A DNA stretch of 64,000 nt from Cololabis saira. Its lineage: Eukaryota; Chordata; Actinopteri; Beloniformes; Belonidae. The stretch is from positions 1,333,001 through 1,397,000 of the forward strand of contig NC_084601.1 of NCBI RefSeq assembly GCF_033807715.1. Direction: 5' to 3'. Both the position numbers and the translations under genes were made by a program. Below are positions 35,301 through 46,700 of the stretch, piece by piece. Under the pieces are notes generated by a model. That model saw nothing but the letters and a program-made list of their open reading frames with translations, ran no database searches and was not told the origin of the DNA. The number at the start of each line of letters is the position of its first letter. Positions within the stretch are counted from its first letter, which is position 1.

Positions 35301-37473
35301 TGAGATCGCGTTCAAGCATGAATCGAGATCGCGATTTTTTTAACGATTAATCGTGCAGCCCTACAATGGAGTATGCACCAGGGATTAGTCTGATGGTGGG
35401 ATACAGGCGCTGCTGTGGCTATTTGGCTAAACAGTCCGATTCCTGAGTGAGTTTCCACAGATGTAAGGTGTGCCTGCCTCTGTGGGCGCCAATCTGCAGT
35501 CTGGACTTATAGCTCGTGAAGTGACCTCTCCAGGGCGCATGCCTGGGCAAAATATATGGTGATCCTGGGGTGCCCAGTCGTCAGGATCCCCCTCTCGGCC
35601 TTGCTGATGTGGTCCAAAGGAAAGCAGGGCAATACGTTTGGCATCAACTTGGCTGCAGGAGCTGCCGGTAGGGGGTCAGCGGTGACACCCAGCCGCCTAA
35701 GGGGCTCCACTCCTGATTTTCTGTCTGGGTTTACTCCCATAGCCTTTCCTTCTCCCAAAGGTGTCCCACAAGGCAGGGGGGTCTTCACCGTAACCCTGGT
35801 TTGGGGGCTGACAGGTACTGAGCGTTTGCCAGAGGCCGCCTGGAGGTGACGGTGGTTAGGGGTACCCTCATTCCGTCCCCTAGGTCCAGGCCCCCACCGT
35901 CGGATGCAGTTTAACGTCGTACCCAGGACCAAAGCAAAGAACAAATGATACATGAATTGGACCTTCAACAAAATGACATGAGTTTTTTTTTTCTTTTATA
36001 AAAAAATACTTAATTTCTCATTTTACTTTTTTTTGGTACATATTACGCTTCTCTTTAAACAATAAACCTGGTCACCAACATTAGGTTTACTGCAAGTTAA
36101 GTCGTCCTAGTCAGAAAATATAATTACACACTGAGCTGATCTACAGGACTGTCTCAGAAAATTAGAATATTGTGATAAAGTCCTTTATTTTCTGTAATGC
36201 AAAAATGTCATACATTCTGGATTCATTACAAATCAACTGAAATATTGCAAGCCTTTTATTATTTTAATATTGCTGATCATGGCTTACAGCTTAAGGAAAC
36301 TCAAATATCCTATCTCAAAAAATTAGAATATTCTGGGAATCTTAATCTTAAACTGTAAACCATAATCAGCAATATTAAAATAATAAAAGGCTTGCAATAT
36401 TTCAGTTGATTTGTAATGAATCCAGAATGTATGACATTTTTGTTTTTTTAATTGCATTACAGAAAATAAAGAATTTTATCACAATATTCTAATTTTCTGA
36501 GACAGTCCTGTAAATGGGAAATAAAACATTTAACTATGATTCTGATCGTTTTTCCAGCTGCACCACCAAACTTTTTCAATAAATCAGATATTTATAGAAA
36601 CAAAATATTTTTAATCTGAAGCCAGTAAGGTTTAATCCTGTATTTTTCTGCACAGACATGTTCACAAAGCAGATGTTGTTGAACGAAGAAGCGGCTCCCT
36701 TGGACCTCCAGGACCAGAACCAGAACCCACCTCAGGACACGGTTCCAGAGCCTCCACAAGCTGGAGAGGAACCGGCTGAGGAGCAGCTCCAAGATCTGGA
36801 GGCAGAGATCATCGAGTTCACCTTCAACTCCAAGCTGGCAACCAAGCCCTCACAGAACCGCCAGCTGTCCACTCAGAACCGCCAGCTGTCCACTCAGAAC
36901 CGCCAGCTGTCCACTCAGAACCACACTCAGAACCGCCAGCGGTCCGATGAACCGGGCCCGCCGAGAGCCCGTCAGGACGTCTCCCTGGTGTTATCGTCTG
37001 ACACCGAGGACAGCAGCGACTACAACAACGACCCCATTGAGATGGACTCCACTAAGGACAAACCTCAGGAGCTTTCTAAACCCGACGGCTTCAGCTGCCT
37101 GGCCTGCAGCCGGACCTTCAGCGCCCGCAGGTTCCTGTCCAGACACGTGGGCGCTCACCTGCGGGACAAACAGCACGTCTGCGGTCTGTGCGGGGAACGG
37201 TTTGAGCGCAGCGACGGTCTGGCTCTTCATCTCCGGACTCACCGGAGGACAAACACGCTGCAGATTCAGGCCAGAACCCTGAACCGGGAGAAGCGGCTCC
37301 AGCGGAGCTCCGGTCTCCAAGTCCACGTCCAAGTCAAGGGCCGCCAGGAGCCAAACAAGTGTGGTAACTGTGGCAAAGCTCTCCTGAAGGGGAGGCACAA
37401 GTGTCTGCCCCAAAAGAACAGTAAGGACATTAACCTGGAAAAACCCAGGAAAAAGAGGAGGAGGATGATTTGA
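32384..37473 (+). CDS. C2H2 zinc-finger protein C (2 fingers plus a degenerate third)
   Basis: Coding exon 1 is 32384-32576 (MAQMDKMRVFVSQRLNAAVE..., donor TATGCAG|GTGAGC) and exon 2 is 36656-37473 (TTCTGCACAG|ACATGTTC). Both joins are phase 1; 1011 nt, 336 residues. The leader aligns with those of the other zinc-finger genes here (SQRL-x-A-A-x-E-E-I ... KYEQE ... RQHALL). Exon 2 codes for an acidic segment, a tandem Gln/Ser repeat (NRQLSTQ, three units plus a partial), then two C2H2 fingers (CLACSRTF..., CGLCGERF...) and a third motif, CGNCGKALLKGRHKC, that lacks the histidine pair. The tail is basic (KPRKKRRRM), a possible nuclear signal. Probable nuclear DNA- or protein-binding factor. The intron holds many transposons. 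Confidence 0.85.
32598..32739. mobile_element. Harbinger-type palindromic MITE, copy 2
   Basis: Same family as 29900-30028. The left side keeps TAA; the right flank is changed. It lies 21 bp downstream of the donor site of zinc-finger gene C exon 1. Confidence 0.8.
32930..33240 (+). mobile_element. LINE 3' tail
   Basis: Text such as CCGAGTGCAATAACCTGTCT and the end GGGGGATCAATAAAGTCTTC is typical of a fish non-LTR retroelement 3' UTR. 5' truncated; in the intron of zinc-finger gene C. Confidence 0.6.
33539..33625. mobile_element. Harbinger-type palindromic MITE, copy 3 (short)
   Basis: An almost perfect palindrome from AGCCTGATTTATGGTTCTGC to its complement; shorter centre than copies 1 and 2. 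Confidence 0.8.
33813..34456. mobile_element. Non-autonomous hAT element, family CATACCTG, copy 2
   Basis: The ends CATACCTGTCAAGTTTTGG and CCAAAACAGGAGACTTGACA...GG are inverted repeats. The flanks GTCTCATG (33805-33812 and 34457-34464) are an exact 8-bp duplication, fixing the class as hAT. The inner CTCGCGAGAACTGCC/GGAGCAGTTATTGCGAGG pair matches copy 1 at 5967. No coding capacity. Confidence 0.9.
34679..35363. mobile_element. Non-autonomous hAT element, family TAGGGCTGCACGAT
   Basis: The ends TAGGGCTGCACGAT and ATCGTGCAGCCCTA are exact inverted repeats, and the flanks CAATGGAG (34671-34678 and 35364-35371) are an exact 8-bp duplication. AT-rich interior, no transposase. Confidence 0.93.
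35372..35975. other. Unassigned, likely repeat-derived, sequence
   Basis: GC-richer sequence, interrupted on its left by the hAT element. Open frames on both strands are moderate in length (up to 154 codons) but no family was recognised. An older interspersed repeat is the likeliest explanation. Confidence 0.35.
36144..36510. mobile_element. Palindromic mariner-type MITE, complete copy
   Basis: The ends CAGGACTGTCTCAGAAAATT and its complement are flanked by TA on both sides. The arms are nearly perfect inverted copies. It lies about 145 bp upstream of the zinc-finger gene C exon 2 acceptor. Confidence 0.92.
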
Positions 37474-37663
37474 ATGATGCGTTCAATCGTGATGTTTGTT
37501 CCTTGCAGTTTAGTGTATGTTTTGATGAAGATTAAACCTACAAACAACTTATTTAGTTTATTATCAGTTTGTCACATTTCTAGTGTAACATCTTGTGTTT
37601 TTGTTAGTTTGTCAGTACTTGATTTTTGGTAGCTTTCACACCAGCAACTTTTTATTCAGTTTA

Positions 37664-38032
37664 CAGGACTTTCTCAGAAAATTAGAATATTGTGATAAAG
37701 TTCTTTATTTTCTGTAATGCAATTTAAAAAAAACAAAAATGTCCTACATTCTGGATTCATTGCAAATCAACTGAAATATTGCAAGCCTTTTATTATTTTA
37801 ATATTGCTGATTATGGCTTACAGTTTAAGATTAAGATTCCCAGAATATTCTAATTTTTTGAGATAGGATATTTGAGTTTTCTTAAGCTGTAAGCCATGAT
37901 CAGCAATATTAAAATAATAAAAGGCTTGCAATATTTCAGTTGATTTGTAATGAATCCAGAATGTATGACATTTTTGTTTTTGTAATTGCATTACAGAAAA
38001 TCACAATATTCTAATTTTCTGAGACAGTCCTG
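37664..38032. mobile_element. Palindromic mariner-type MITE, complete copy
   Basis: Same family and length as the copy at 36144. It lies just beyond zinc-finger gene C; together the two copies bracket that gene's exon 2. Confidence 0.9.
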
Positions 38033-38274
38033 TTATATTTAACAGTCTTTCCTGCCCATTCTTTCACTTGTTAAAATACCAAATGATGTTTTGTATTGGT
38101 GAAATTCCTGTTTTTTTATATTACTTTCATGTAAAAATGTGAAGAGACACTTGATTCATTTACTAATTAAAATGTTCTTTTTACATTGACAGATAATGTG
38201 GCTGAAAGTTCATTAATGACTGTGTGCGTCTCTGAATCGCTCTCAAAGGTACGATGTCAGGGGCATAAGGAGTT

Positions 38275-38556
38275 TTAAGGCCGGGGCACACCAACCCGAT
38301 AATCGGCCCTCGTACGCCGGTGGGTGCGGTCGGTGACTCCAGTCGCGGTGGTGTGACCCGTTTAGTCGTCCGTCGGCGTTCATTTTGGCCGATTTGACAT
38401 GGAGAATTGGCCTATATGACCAATCTGATTGGTGGAGCCCTAGTGCTTCACTAGCGAATCGGAGTTAACCCGAAATAACGATGGTAAAAATACTAGATAA
38501 ATACTACTACTCTATCATGGCATCGGTATGGATATGGATCGTATTTGACTGTGTTG
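38275..38556. other. Possible DNA transposon end
   Basis: GGCCGGGGCACACCAACCCG followed by ATAATCGGCC resembles the end of a fish DNA transposon. No partner end was found, and the region is interrupted by the next element. Confidence 0.35.
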
Positions 38557-38564
38557 TGAACGCC

Positions 38565-39219
38565 CAGTACTGGAGATGAGGGGGGATGAGGGGGGACGGC
38601 ATCCCCCCTGAAATAAAAACGGTCCAAATCATCCCCCCTGTAAAACTGCCACCCCCCCTTTCCATCCCTTATGTCATTTCATCAATGAATGTGGTTTTAC
38701 TGCTATTTCAAAATTTAGAGTCATCACCAGAAAAATAACACCAGAAAAGTAACTTATTTGACAATTTTCACCTGTTTCAAGTAAATTTTCACTTGAAATA
38801 AGTAGAAAAATCTGCCAGTGGAACAAGATTTATCTTATTACAAGCAAATAAATCTTGTTCCACTGGAAGATTTTTCTACTTATTTCAAGTGAAAATCTAC
38901 TTGAAACAGGTGAAAATTGTTGTTTTTTCCAGTGATGAGTCGTGTTTTAAGTGTAGAGATTTTTATATTGATAAGTTCAGAAAAGTGTTTTTTATTGTTG
39001 TGTTTTGATGTATTTGATGTAAGCCCAGTGGATATTTAAAGCTTACAGAAGGCTGCATTTAACTGCTGCTATGTCATTCCTGCAGTATTTCTGCAGCTGT
39101 TTTGGTCAGTGCTATTATTTATAATATATTATATTATTTGTAATCAGCACAAATTATCTGTCCCCATATGATAAAATCCACCATCCCCCCTGATTTTTTT
39201 TTTTACAACTCGAGTACTG
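38565..39219 (+). mobile_element. hAT element, family CAGTACT, copy 6
   Basis: This copy defines the family: the ends CAGTACTGGAG and CTCGAGTACTG, and an exact 8-bp duplication TGAACGCC (38557-38564, 39220-39227). It has a deletion inside the right half relative to copies 4 and 5 (missing the segment with CAGTGATCCATG). Confidence 0.93.
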
Positions 39220-39227
39220 TGAACGCC

Positions 39228-40222
39228 AGTATATTTTCATTATTAGCCATCGTATTTCCAATCCTTTTTGACTTCTATCAGAAGTGAGAACTGACGACAG
39301 TGGGCTCTGTTCAGAACTCTAGACTACAGCTGCATCACAGCTTTCCTGCATCTTAACTTTATTAAACAGAATATATTCTGAGTTAAGTTCTGGGAATGGA
39401 TTGAAAATAGTAAAGGAAAATCTCATCAACTTCAGTTTGTTTGTGAGGAGAAATGACTGACGGTTAATTCATGACAACCAAGCAGTGAAGCTTTACTCTG
39501 TTTAACAGCAGTTACATTCAAGGCACAAATACAATAGCAAATGTGTGACAATATAAAGCAGAACTACATATGCAGTTTGAGTTCAATGTTCCAAAAACTT
39601 AAGTCATTATCAACCAGTGTAAATGAAGGTTTTACAAAATCTTAAAAGATGAGCGTTCAGTGCTCTGAGGCCCCGTGTTTGTAAAATTTCAAGGTAAAAA
39701 AACTGAAGCGGCTGTTAACAGCAATCCTCAAGTGGCTCGGCACAAAATAAATCTACTGATTTCCAGTTTCCTCACAAAATGAATAATGAATATAACACAC
39801 ACTGTTATCTCAAAAGCAGTGTGGACTTCAGTTATCTCATTACTCTACATATTCTGATGTATCGCAACGACCCTGATTTTATACCTGGTCTGAAAATAAT
39901 GAGCAATACAATTAATGAAAAACATTTTTACTCCGTTTCTGCCTGGCATAGTTCTCAATCCTTAAACACCCTTTAATCAAATTATTGTCTGACATAAATT
40001 GTATATTTCCATTCAAATTTGCTTTGATTACAATTTAAATGGGAAATGTTAAAAAAAAAAAATAATAATTTTAATGCTTACTTCAATTTTCACTCAAGTT
40101 GCCTTGGTAACAACAAGCACGCCATAGCTATATATTGATAAGAATAATCAGGATGAAAGTTTAGGGAACGGCAGAGGGAAAACACTTCTTCTATATCGAG
40201 TCAAATGAAACCAAACTCAGCG
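39228..40222. other. 3' flank of the dusp11-like gene; unassigned
   Basis: No other gene recognised. Open frames are short. Confidence 0.4.
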
Positions 40223-41059
40223 TTAGCTTGTTTGCTGCCGGTCTTCTGGCTGGATATCCGGTTTACCGAGGAGGCCGTCATGTGAATGTTTTCGGTTAAC
40301 CTTCGCGCGACGTCGGGCTCTCCGTTTGCGTTGATAACCAGACGGTTGTTCACAATCGGGTTGCTCAGTTTCTGTTGGGACATCACCACGTTGCTGCGGC
40401 TCCTCAGTGGTGGCTCGTAGCTTTTCTCCCCCCTCTCTGGCCACCGATGGCCGTCTCAGCACAGCCAGCCCTTTCATCGCCACCTTCTTTGACTCATCAA
40501 TAGCACCGTTGCTCCTTTTGTTGGTGTTCTGCAGGTCACGCAGGTAGTTCTTCCTCTCAATGCTGTGACCCCTGGAGGAGTTGAAGAGCTGCACAGCTGT
40601 GGAGGGATCTAACCCGTCCACATCTATCAGGTATCTACACACCAGGTACCCGGTGCGGTTCAGGCCGTGGGTGCAGTGGACACCGATGAGTTTGTCATTG
40701 TCCCAGTTCTCCCTCAGGAAAGATCTGACTGCCTGTTTGAAGCTCAAGATGACGTTATCAGAGGGAACTCTATGACCTTCGGTGGAGATTTTAATGTAAG
40801 AGCAGGACTGTGGGACGTCTGTTAGACTGTAGTATTTGGTGGTGAAGGTCAGATCGATGATCAAACCCAGCTCCTGGTTTCCACTTTCCATACAGTCCAT
40901 CAAGTCCCAAAGATCAAAGGACTCCAACTGAGGAACCCGACGGTTCAGAGATTCTTTTAAAGGCACTTTAAACGCAATAAATCTAGTTCCTGGAAGCCTC
41001 TGTCCCATAGGCTGATAGTTCAACCACCGCTTTGGTACAACATTCTTCTTCTGAGACAT
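40223..41059 (-). CDS. dusp11: Intronless dusp11-like RNA 5'-phosphatase (PIR1 type)
   Basis: The 278-residue product has the layout of DUSP11, an atypical dual-specificity phosphatase that removes 5' phosphates from RNA in the nucleus. The N-terminal region KRWLNYQPMGQRLPGTRFIA, then GLIIDLTFTTKYY, the signature loop HCTHGLNRTG (Cys about 129, Arg about 135) followed by YLVCRYLIDVDGL, and RGHSIERKNYLRDLQN are all present and intact. The tail is Arg/Lys-rich, as for an RNA-associated protein. The whole frame is one exon, whereas DUSP11 genes of vertebrates are known to have several coding exons, so this looks like a retrocopy that stayed open. No poly(A) tract or target duplication was seen. 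A possible 5' UTR acceptor (CCTGTAG) is near 41120. The symbol states family, not orthology. Confidence 0.85.
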   Translation of the reverse strand: MSQKKNVVPKRWLNYQPMGQRLPGTRFIAFKVPLKESLNRRVPQLESFDLWDLMDCMESGNQELGLIIDLTFTTKYYSLTDVPQSCSYIKISTEGHRVPSDNVILSFKQAVRSFLRENWDNDKLIGVHCTHGLNRTGYLVCRYLIDVDGLDPSTAVQLFNSSRGHSIERKNYLRDLQNTNKRSNGAIDESKKVAMKGLAVLRRPSVAREGGEKLRATTEEPQQRGDVPTETEQPDCEQPSGYQRKRRARRRAKVNRKHSHDGLLGKPDIQPEDRQQTS

Positions 41060-41469
41060 CTCAACTCCTATGACGTCAAAGATGTTTTTACTCCGTGATG
41101 AAACTTTCAGGTGTCGACCTACAGGACCACAAACAGAAACGGACAGTCACTAGGTGCCAAGGTTTCACTTTCTTCAAATAAACAATTCCTTCTCATTAGA
41201 GACAAATTCTAACTATGTGGTCATGGCTGACGTAGGTGCTAATCTTCACACAAAAAAACTATTGTTTTTCAAACTAAATATTCTTATAAAAAAGTTATAT
41301 TTGATTTACTGATGGATATCCAGGAAGATGCCCGATTCCTCGCGTGGGACTCATTTTAGGATCATCTTTGGCACCATGTGAAATCTTTAGTTTTCCTCAA
41401 CAATGTTTTAAAAGTACACTTTGCCACAGTGCTGGGACCAACTGAGCTAATTTTGAGGAACTTACAATT

Positions 41470-41700
41470 TTTAAAATAAGATAAGAAATCCTTTAATAGT
41501 CCCACAGAGGGGAAATTTGCAGATTACAGCAGCAAAGGGGATAGTGCAAAAAACAAGAGGCATCAATAGAAAGTTATCACACAGTAATACTATAAACAGT
41601 AAACTGGTATATACAAGAAGAAGAAGAAGAAAAATAAATAAGAAGAAATACTAGTATATAAAAAAATAACAGATGGATATTTACAGATGTTATTTACATA
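41470..41700 (-). mobile_element. LINE 3' tail, reverse orientation
   Basis: AATCCTTTAATAGTCCCACA and the AGTGCAAAAAACAAG motif match other reversed LINE ends in the window. Confidence 0.45.
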
Positions 41701-41932
41701 ATTGCACGTTGCAGAGAATGATATTGCACATTATTTTCCGGTATGTATATATATTTATATATATATTTTTTGTACATTTACATAATAAATACTGTTTTGG
41801 AGTAATTTTATCCACATCTAAATGTATATTTAGTAAATTATAATAACATGTACAAATGTTACTAGTTTTAAATATGATAAATCAGCTGCAATTTCATGTT
41901 AGTGGGGATCATAGTTGCGATATGTGTGTGTG

Positions 41933-41963
<31 letters not shown>

Positions 41964-42032
41964 CACACACACACACACACGTGTGTGGTGTGTGTAAGTA
42001 GTTATATACATAGGTATAGAGCAGATGCAGTA

Positions 42033-42901
42033 TATGGAGGATTTTTTGTGCCAAAATTAAATAAATAAATACATCATTAATTAATTAAAATTGGAATGAA
42101 ATATATCATTAATTAATTAAATGTGTCATTAATCAATTAAAATTAGAATGAAATATGTAATTAATTAATTAAAATACAATTCATTTTAAGTAAAAATATA
42201 TATTTATTATTTCAGCATTTAATTAATTAATGACACATTTAATTAATGATTTCGTGTTACGTGTGAATCATGAAATGTAAAACTGCATTTAATTAATTAA
42301 TGACACATTTAATTAATGATTTCGTGTTGCTGAATCATGAAATGTAAATGTAAAACTGTCAGTTTCACTCGTCAAACTCAGTGGGCGGGGCTAACGCGAA
42401 TCCAGCAGAGGAACTTTCTCTGCTTTACATGCTATATGCTCGGGGTCAGCAGGTCCTGCTTCCACATACTCTGCAAGGTCGAAGATATCGCTCACCAACT
42501 CTCTACAAAGTTCACGAAAATCCTCCGAACTCACAGCTGCCATGTTTAGAAAGTGTTCTTCTTCCACCTCCAGTTTCAGACCAAAGCAGTGGATTCCACT
42601 GGATTCGCGTTAGCCCCGCCCACTGAGTTTGATGAGTGAAACTGACAGTTTTACATTTACATTTCATGATACAGCAACACGAAATCATTAATTAAATGTG
42701 TCATTAATTAATTAAATGCTGAGATAATAAATATATATTTTTACTTAAAATGAATTGTATTTTAATTAATTATTGACATATTTCATTCTAATTTTAATTA
42801 ATTAATGACACATTTAATTCATTAATGATATATTTCATTCCCATTTTAATTAATTAATGATGTATTTATTTATTTAATTTTGGCACAAAAAATCCTCCAT
42901 A
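42033..42901. mobile_element. Foldback element, ends TATGGAGGATTTTTTG, 6-bp target duplication
   Basis: The ends TATGGAGGATTTTTTGTGCC and its complement are flanked by GCAGTA on both sides (42027-42032, 42902-42907). The arms, about 330 bp each, carry many TTAATTAA-type motifs, then a GGGCGGGGCTAACGCGAATC segment and its complement, around a unique centre of about 190 bp. One block is duplicated in the left arm. No transposase. The 6-bp duplication and TATGGAG ends fit the IS3EU superfamily as I remember it. Confidence 0.85.
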
Positions 42902-43081
42902 GCAGTATAGTGTAAATAAGTATATTTATATAAATATTTATATGGGCATGTGTGTACAAATATATAGAAATATTCAACTATGTGTATGCATGTATAAGTA
43001 TGTGTGTGAGTATAATTACAGTTTATAATAATAATAATAATAATAATACTGTTATTTAGCAGTGTGAGTACAGTGTGTGAA

Positions 43082-43265
43082 TATTTATAAATACAGGGTA
43101 AATGATCAGTGAATGGGGGTAGGACTAGATAAGTTTACACTTCTTCCTACTCCTTTTTTGGCACATGTAAATCAAGATAGCAAGTTTTAAAGGATGAAAT
43201 TCTTTGTTTTGTTGTGTTGTTTCTTTTTTTTTTTACATGTACAAAAATAAAATAAATCAAATCAA
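43082..43265 (+). mobile_element. LINE 3' UTR fragment
   Basis: GGGGGTAGGACTAGATAAG and CTTCCTACTCCTTTTTTGGC, followed by an AAATAAAATAAATCAAATC tail, match the same LINE type as the 3' part of 45703-46600. Confidence 0.55.
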
Positions 43266-43638
43266 AGAAAGTAAACGTTTTAAAAAGTACACACTTAAAG
43301 TAAATGCTTATTCTTGTCCGCCAGGAGGACATCAGTAAATGTTACAAGACATTATTTATTTTAAAGCAATGTATTTAGGTATATTGGTTATTTAAAAAAA
43401 TAATCATTTAAACATGTGCTGTCCCTCTGATTAAAAAGGTGGCATTAATGTAGCATTAAGAAGTGCACTTCAAAAAGGTTAGGAGTAAGGAGTTAAGATA
43501 AAACAAAATAGTACACATGGAAAAGCATGATATTTTAACTCACCGTTCTCTATTTCTGTAAAATTTACAGAAATTTACAGTAAATGTTTGTGTCTATGGT
43601 GCAGCTAGCACAACAACCGCTAGCACAACAAACACACG

Positions 43639-43650
43639 CACGTGACGTCA
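43639..43650. promoter_or_regulatory. Overlapping E-box and CRE upstream of zinc-finger gene D
   Basis: CACGTG (43639-43644) overlaps TGACGTCA (43643-43650), about 100 bp upstream of the ATG. Further GTCATCACG repeats follow, and the GC content rises. These are consensus sites for USF/MYC-type and CREB/ATF factors; use in vivo is not shown. Confidence 0.55.
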
Positions 43651-43747
43651 TCACGTCTGCGTCACACGTCATCACGCCGCGGACCCGGAAGTGCTGGAGA
43701 ACTGTTTACATTTCGCCCTTTGTTCGGCTGGAAAACCCTAAAAAAAG

Positions 43748-46700
43748 ATGTCCAAAAAACGACCGGAGTACCACAGTCTGAAGGCCACGATCGACCGGGA
43801 GTTCGCGGAGGTGGCCCGGGAGCTGCTGTGGCTGCTGCAGGAGCGCGGCCAGGCGGAGCTTGCGGAGCTGCGGCGGCTACTGGCGGGGCGGGTGGCCGCG
43901 GCCCTGGAGCTGGTGCTGGCCGCGTTTGAGGCGAGCAGGGCGGCCGACGGAGGGACGAGGCCCCGGGGGCCCCGGGGAGCCGGGCCCGGGGGGCAGGGCG
44001 GAGGTCAGTGTGCACTAGGGCTGCCACCTTAGATAGAAATACCCAGTACTCGAGTTGTAAAAAACAATCAGGGGGGATGGTGGATTTTATCATATAACAG
44101 ATAATTTGTGCTGATTACAAATAATAGCAGTGACCAAAACACCTGCAGAAATACTGCTGGAATGACATAGCAGCAGTTAAATGCAGCCTTCTGTAAGCTT
44201 TAAATATCCACTGGGCTTAAATCAAATACATCAAAACACAACAATAAAAAACACTTTTCTGAACTTATCAATATGACTCTGTTCTTCACAGGATAAGGAA
44301 AATGGATCACTGCAAAAACTCTAAATCTTAACAAGAATATTTGTCTTATTTCTAGTTAAAATGTTTCTAGTTAAATTTAGTAAAAAAAATCTCATTACAC
44401 TTAAAACAAAACTCATCACTGGAAAAAACAACAATTTTCACCTGTTTCAAGTAGATTTTCACTTAAAATAAGTAGAAAAATCTGCCAGTGGAACAGGATT
44501 TTTTTGCTTGTAATAAGAAGATAAATCTTGTTCCACTGGCAGATTTTTCTACTTATTTCAAGTGAAAATTGTCAAATAAGTTATTTTTCTGGTGTTATTT
44601 TTCTGGTGATGACTCTAAATGTTGAAATAGCAGTAAAACCACATTCATTGATGAAATGACATAAGGGATAGAAAGGAGGGATGGCCGTTTTACAGGGGGG
44701 ATGATTTGGACCGTTTTTATTTCAGGGGGGATGATTTGGACCGTTTTTTTTTCAGGGGGGGTGATTTGGACCGTTTTTATTTCAGGGGGGATGATTTGGA
44801 CCGTTTTTATTTCATGGGGATGCCATCCCTCTCAACTCCAGTACTGGAAATAAGGGACACCCCGATTTCAGCAGCGCAGGCGCCAAAACTTCTAAAGTGC
44901 ATAGAAATGTGTTTATTTTATATGAAAAAACAAAATGCTTCGATTTAAAATTTAAAGTGCTTTATAGCATTGGACTTGCATGACTGTACAGACAGACAAC
45001 CATATAGCAACTGAAATATCCTCCTATGTCCCCATCAGCCAAGATCTAGAATATGTGGAATATGGTGTAAAAGTTAATTTATTTCAATAATTCAACTTAA
45101 AACAAATATATTACCTAGTCTTATTACATGCAAAGAAATATATGTTAAACCTTTATTTGTTATAATTTTGGTGATTGAATTGTTTATTGATTTCATAAAA
45201 TATTTTTTTTTTTTTTTTTTTTTATTTGGGGTTTTCATAAACTGTGAGCCATAATCATCAAAATTATAACAAATAAAGGCTTGAAATATCTCACTTTGAA
45301 TGTAGTGGGAAATAATATATTTGTTTCACCTTTAGTTGAATTTACTACGAACTCAGTTTTGCAGTAATTTTCCGACGTTCACCTGTATATTATAACCAGG
45401 GGTGCACACAAGCCGGGACTCGAGGGCCAGTCCAGTTAGATTCAGGTGTGTTAAAGACAGGGAAACATCTAAAACATGCAGTACACTAGCCCTCGAGTAC
45501 TGGCTTGTGTGCACCCCTGATTATGACATCAATAAAGAAGAGCATAATATATGTCCGTATTGGTTCAATACAGAACGCAACTTTTTAACATATATAGAGT
45601 TTAAAAAAAAAAAGTGAATGGTGCAGCAGTAGAGGTAGACATGGTTACTGAAAGGTGCATTGTTACAGCATATGATTGTGGTTATTATTATTATTATTAT
45701 TATTATTATAGAAGATAAAGAAATAGAAAGGGTGTTTGAGACAAAATTTTTAGGTGTCATCATGGACCATAAATTAAATTGGAAGATGCATATTAATCAT
45801 GTCAAATCTAAATTAGCTAAATCAATAGCCATATTATATAAGGTAAAAGATATGTTGAACCAGCGTGCTTTGTATATTTTGTATTGCACTATGTTTTTTC
45901 CATACATCACATACTGTTTAGAAATATGGGGGAGTGCATATTTTACCCATACTAAACCGATCTTTATTCTTCAAAAAAGAGCGGTAAGGATTATCACAAA
46001 ATCAAATTATAGAGAACCATCAAATGAATTATTTATTAAATTAAGGGCATTTAAATTCTTGGATTTAGTGGAATACAAAATAGCATTGATAATGTACAAA
46101 GTGTTCAACAGATTGTTACCTAGTAAAATTGTAAGCATGTTTAAAATAAGGATAAGTAGATATGAGCTTCGAGGGAAACATATGATTGAAAAACCAAAGT
46201 CTAGGACTAAAATTAAAGATCAATGTATTACTGTAAGGGGTGTAAATATATGGAATGCACTTGATGATAAATTGAAGATGTGCCAGTCGATTTATGCTTT
46301 CAAACGTTTGTTTAAGTTTAATGTGTTTGAAAAATATGAGGGATCCAGTAGATGATACTATTACTGAATTATGTTTTGGGATTGTGTAAACAATATGATT
46401 TATTTTTTTATATTATGTTTTGTATGTTTGATCTGAATAAGTTGATCATGTGAGAAGGGTAGGCGTAAATAAGCAATAGCTTCAGCCTATTCCTTTTCGG
46501 TTAGGTCTCGTTTGTTTTTTTATGTGAACTAATGCTTTCAGTGGTGACTACATTATGAATGACCTGACCGAAATAAATATATTTTCATTCATTCATTCAT
46601 TCATTATTATTGCACAGTAATAATAATAGAGGATTTTAAGTTCTTGGGGTCAACAGTTCAGAGCAATGGAGAGTGTGGAAAAGAGGTGAAGAAACATGTG

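Noticed and set aside
35507..35971. A 154-codon minus-strand frame
   Set aside because: No family resemblance and a nearly equal open frame on the other strand; likely repeat-derived.
43662..44093. A 143-codon minus-strand frame over gene D exon 1
   Set aside because: GC-rich antisense shadow of the leader exon; proline/alanine composition only.
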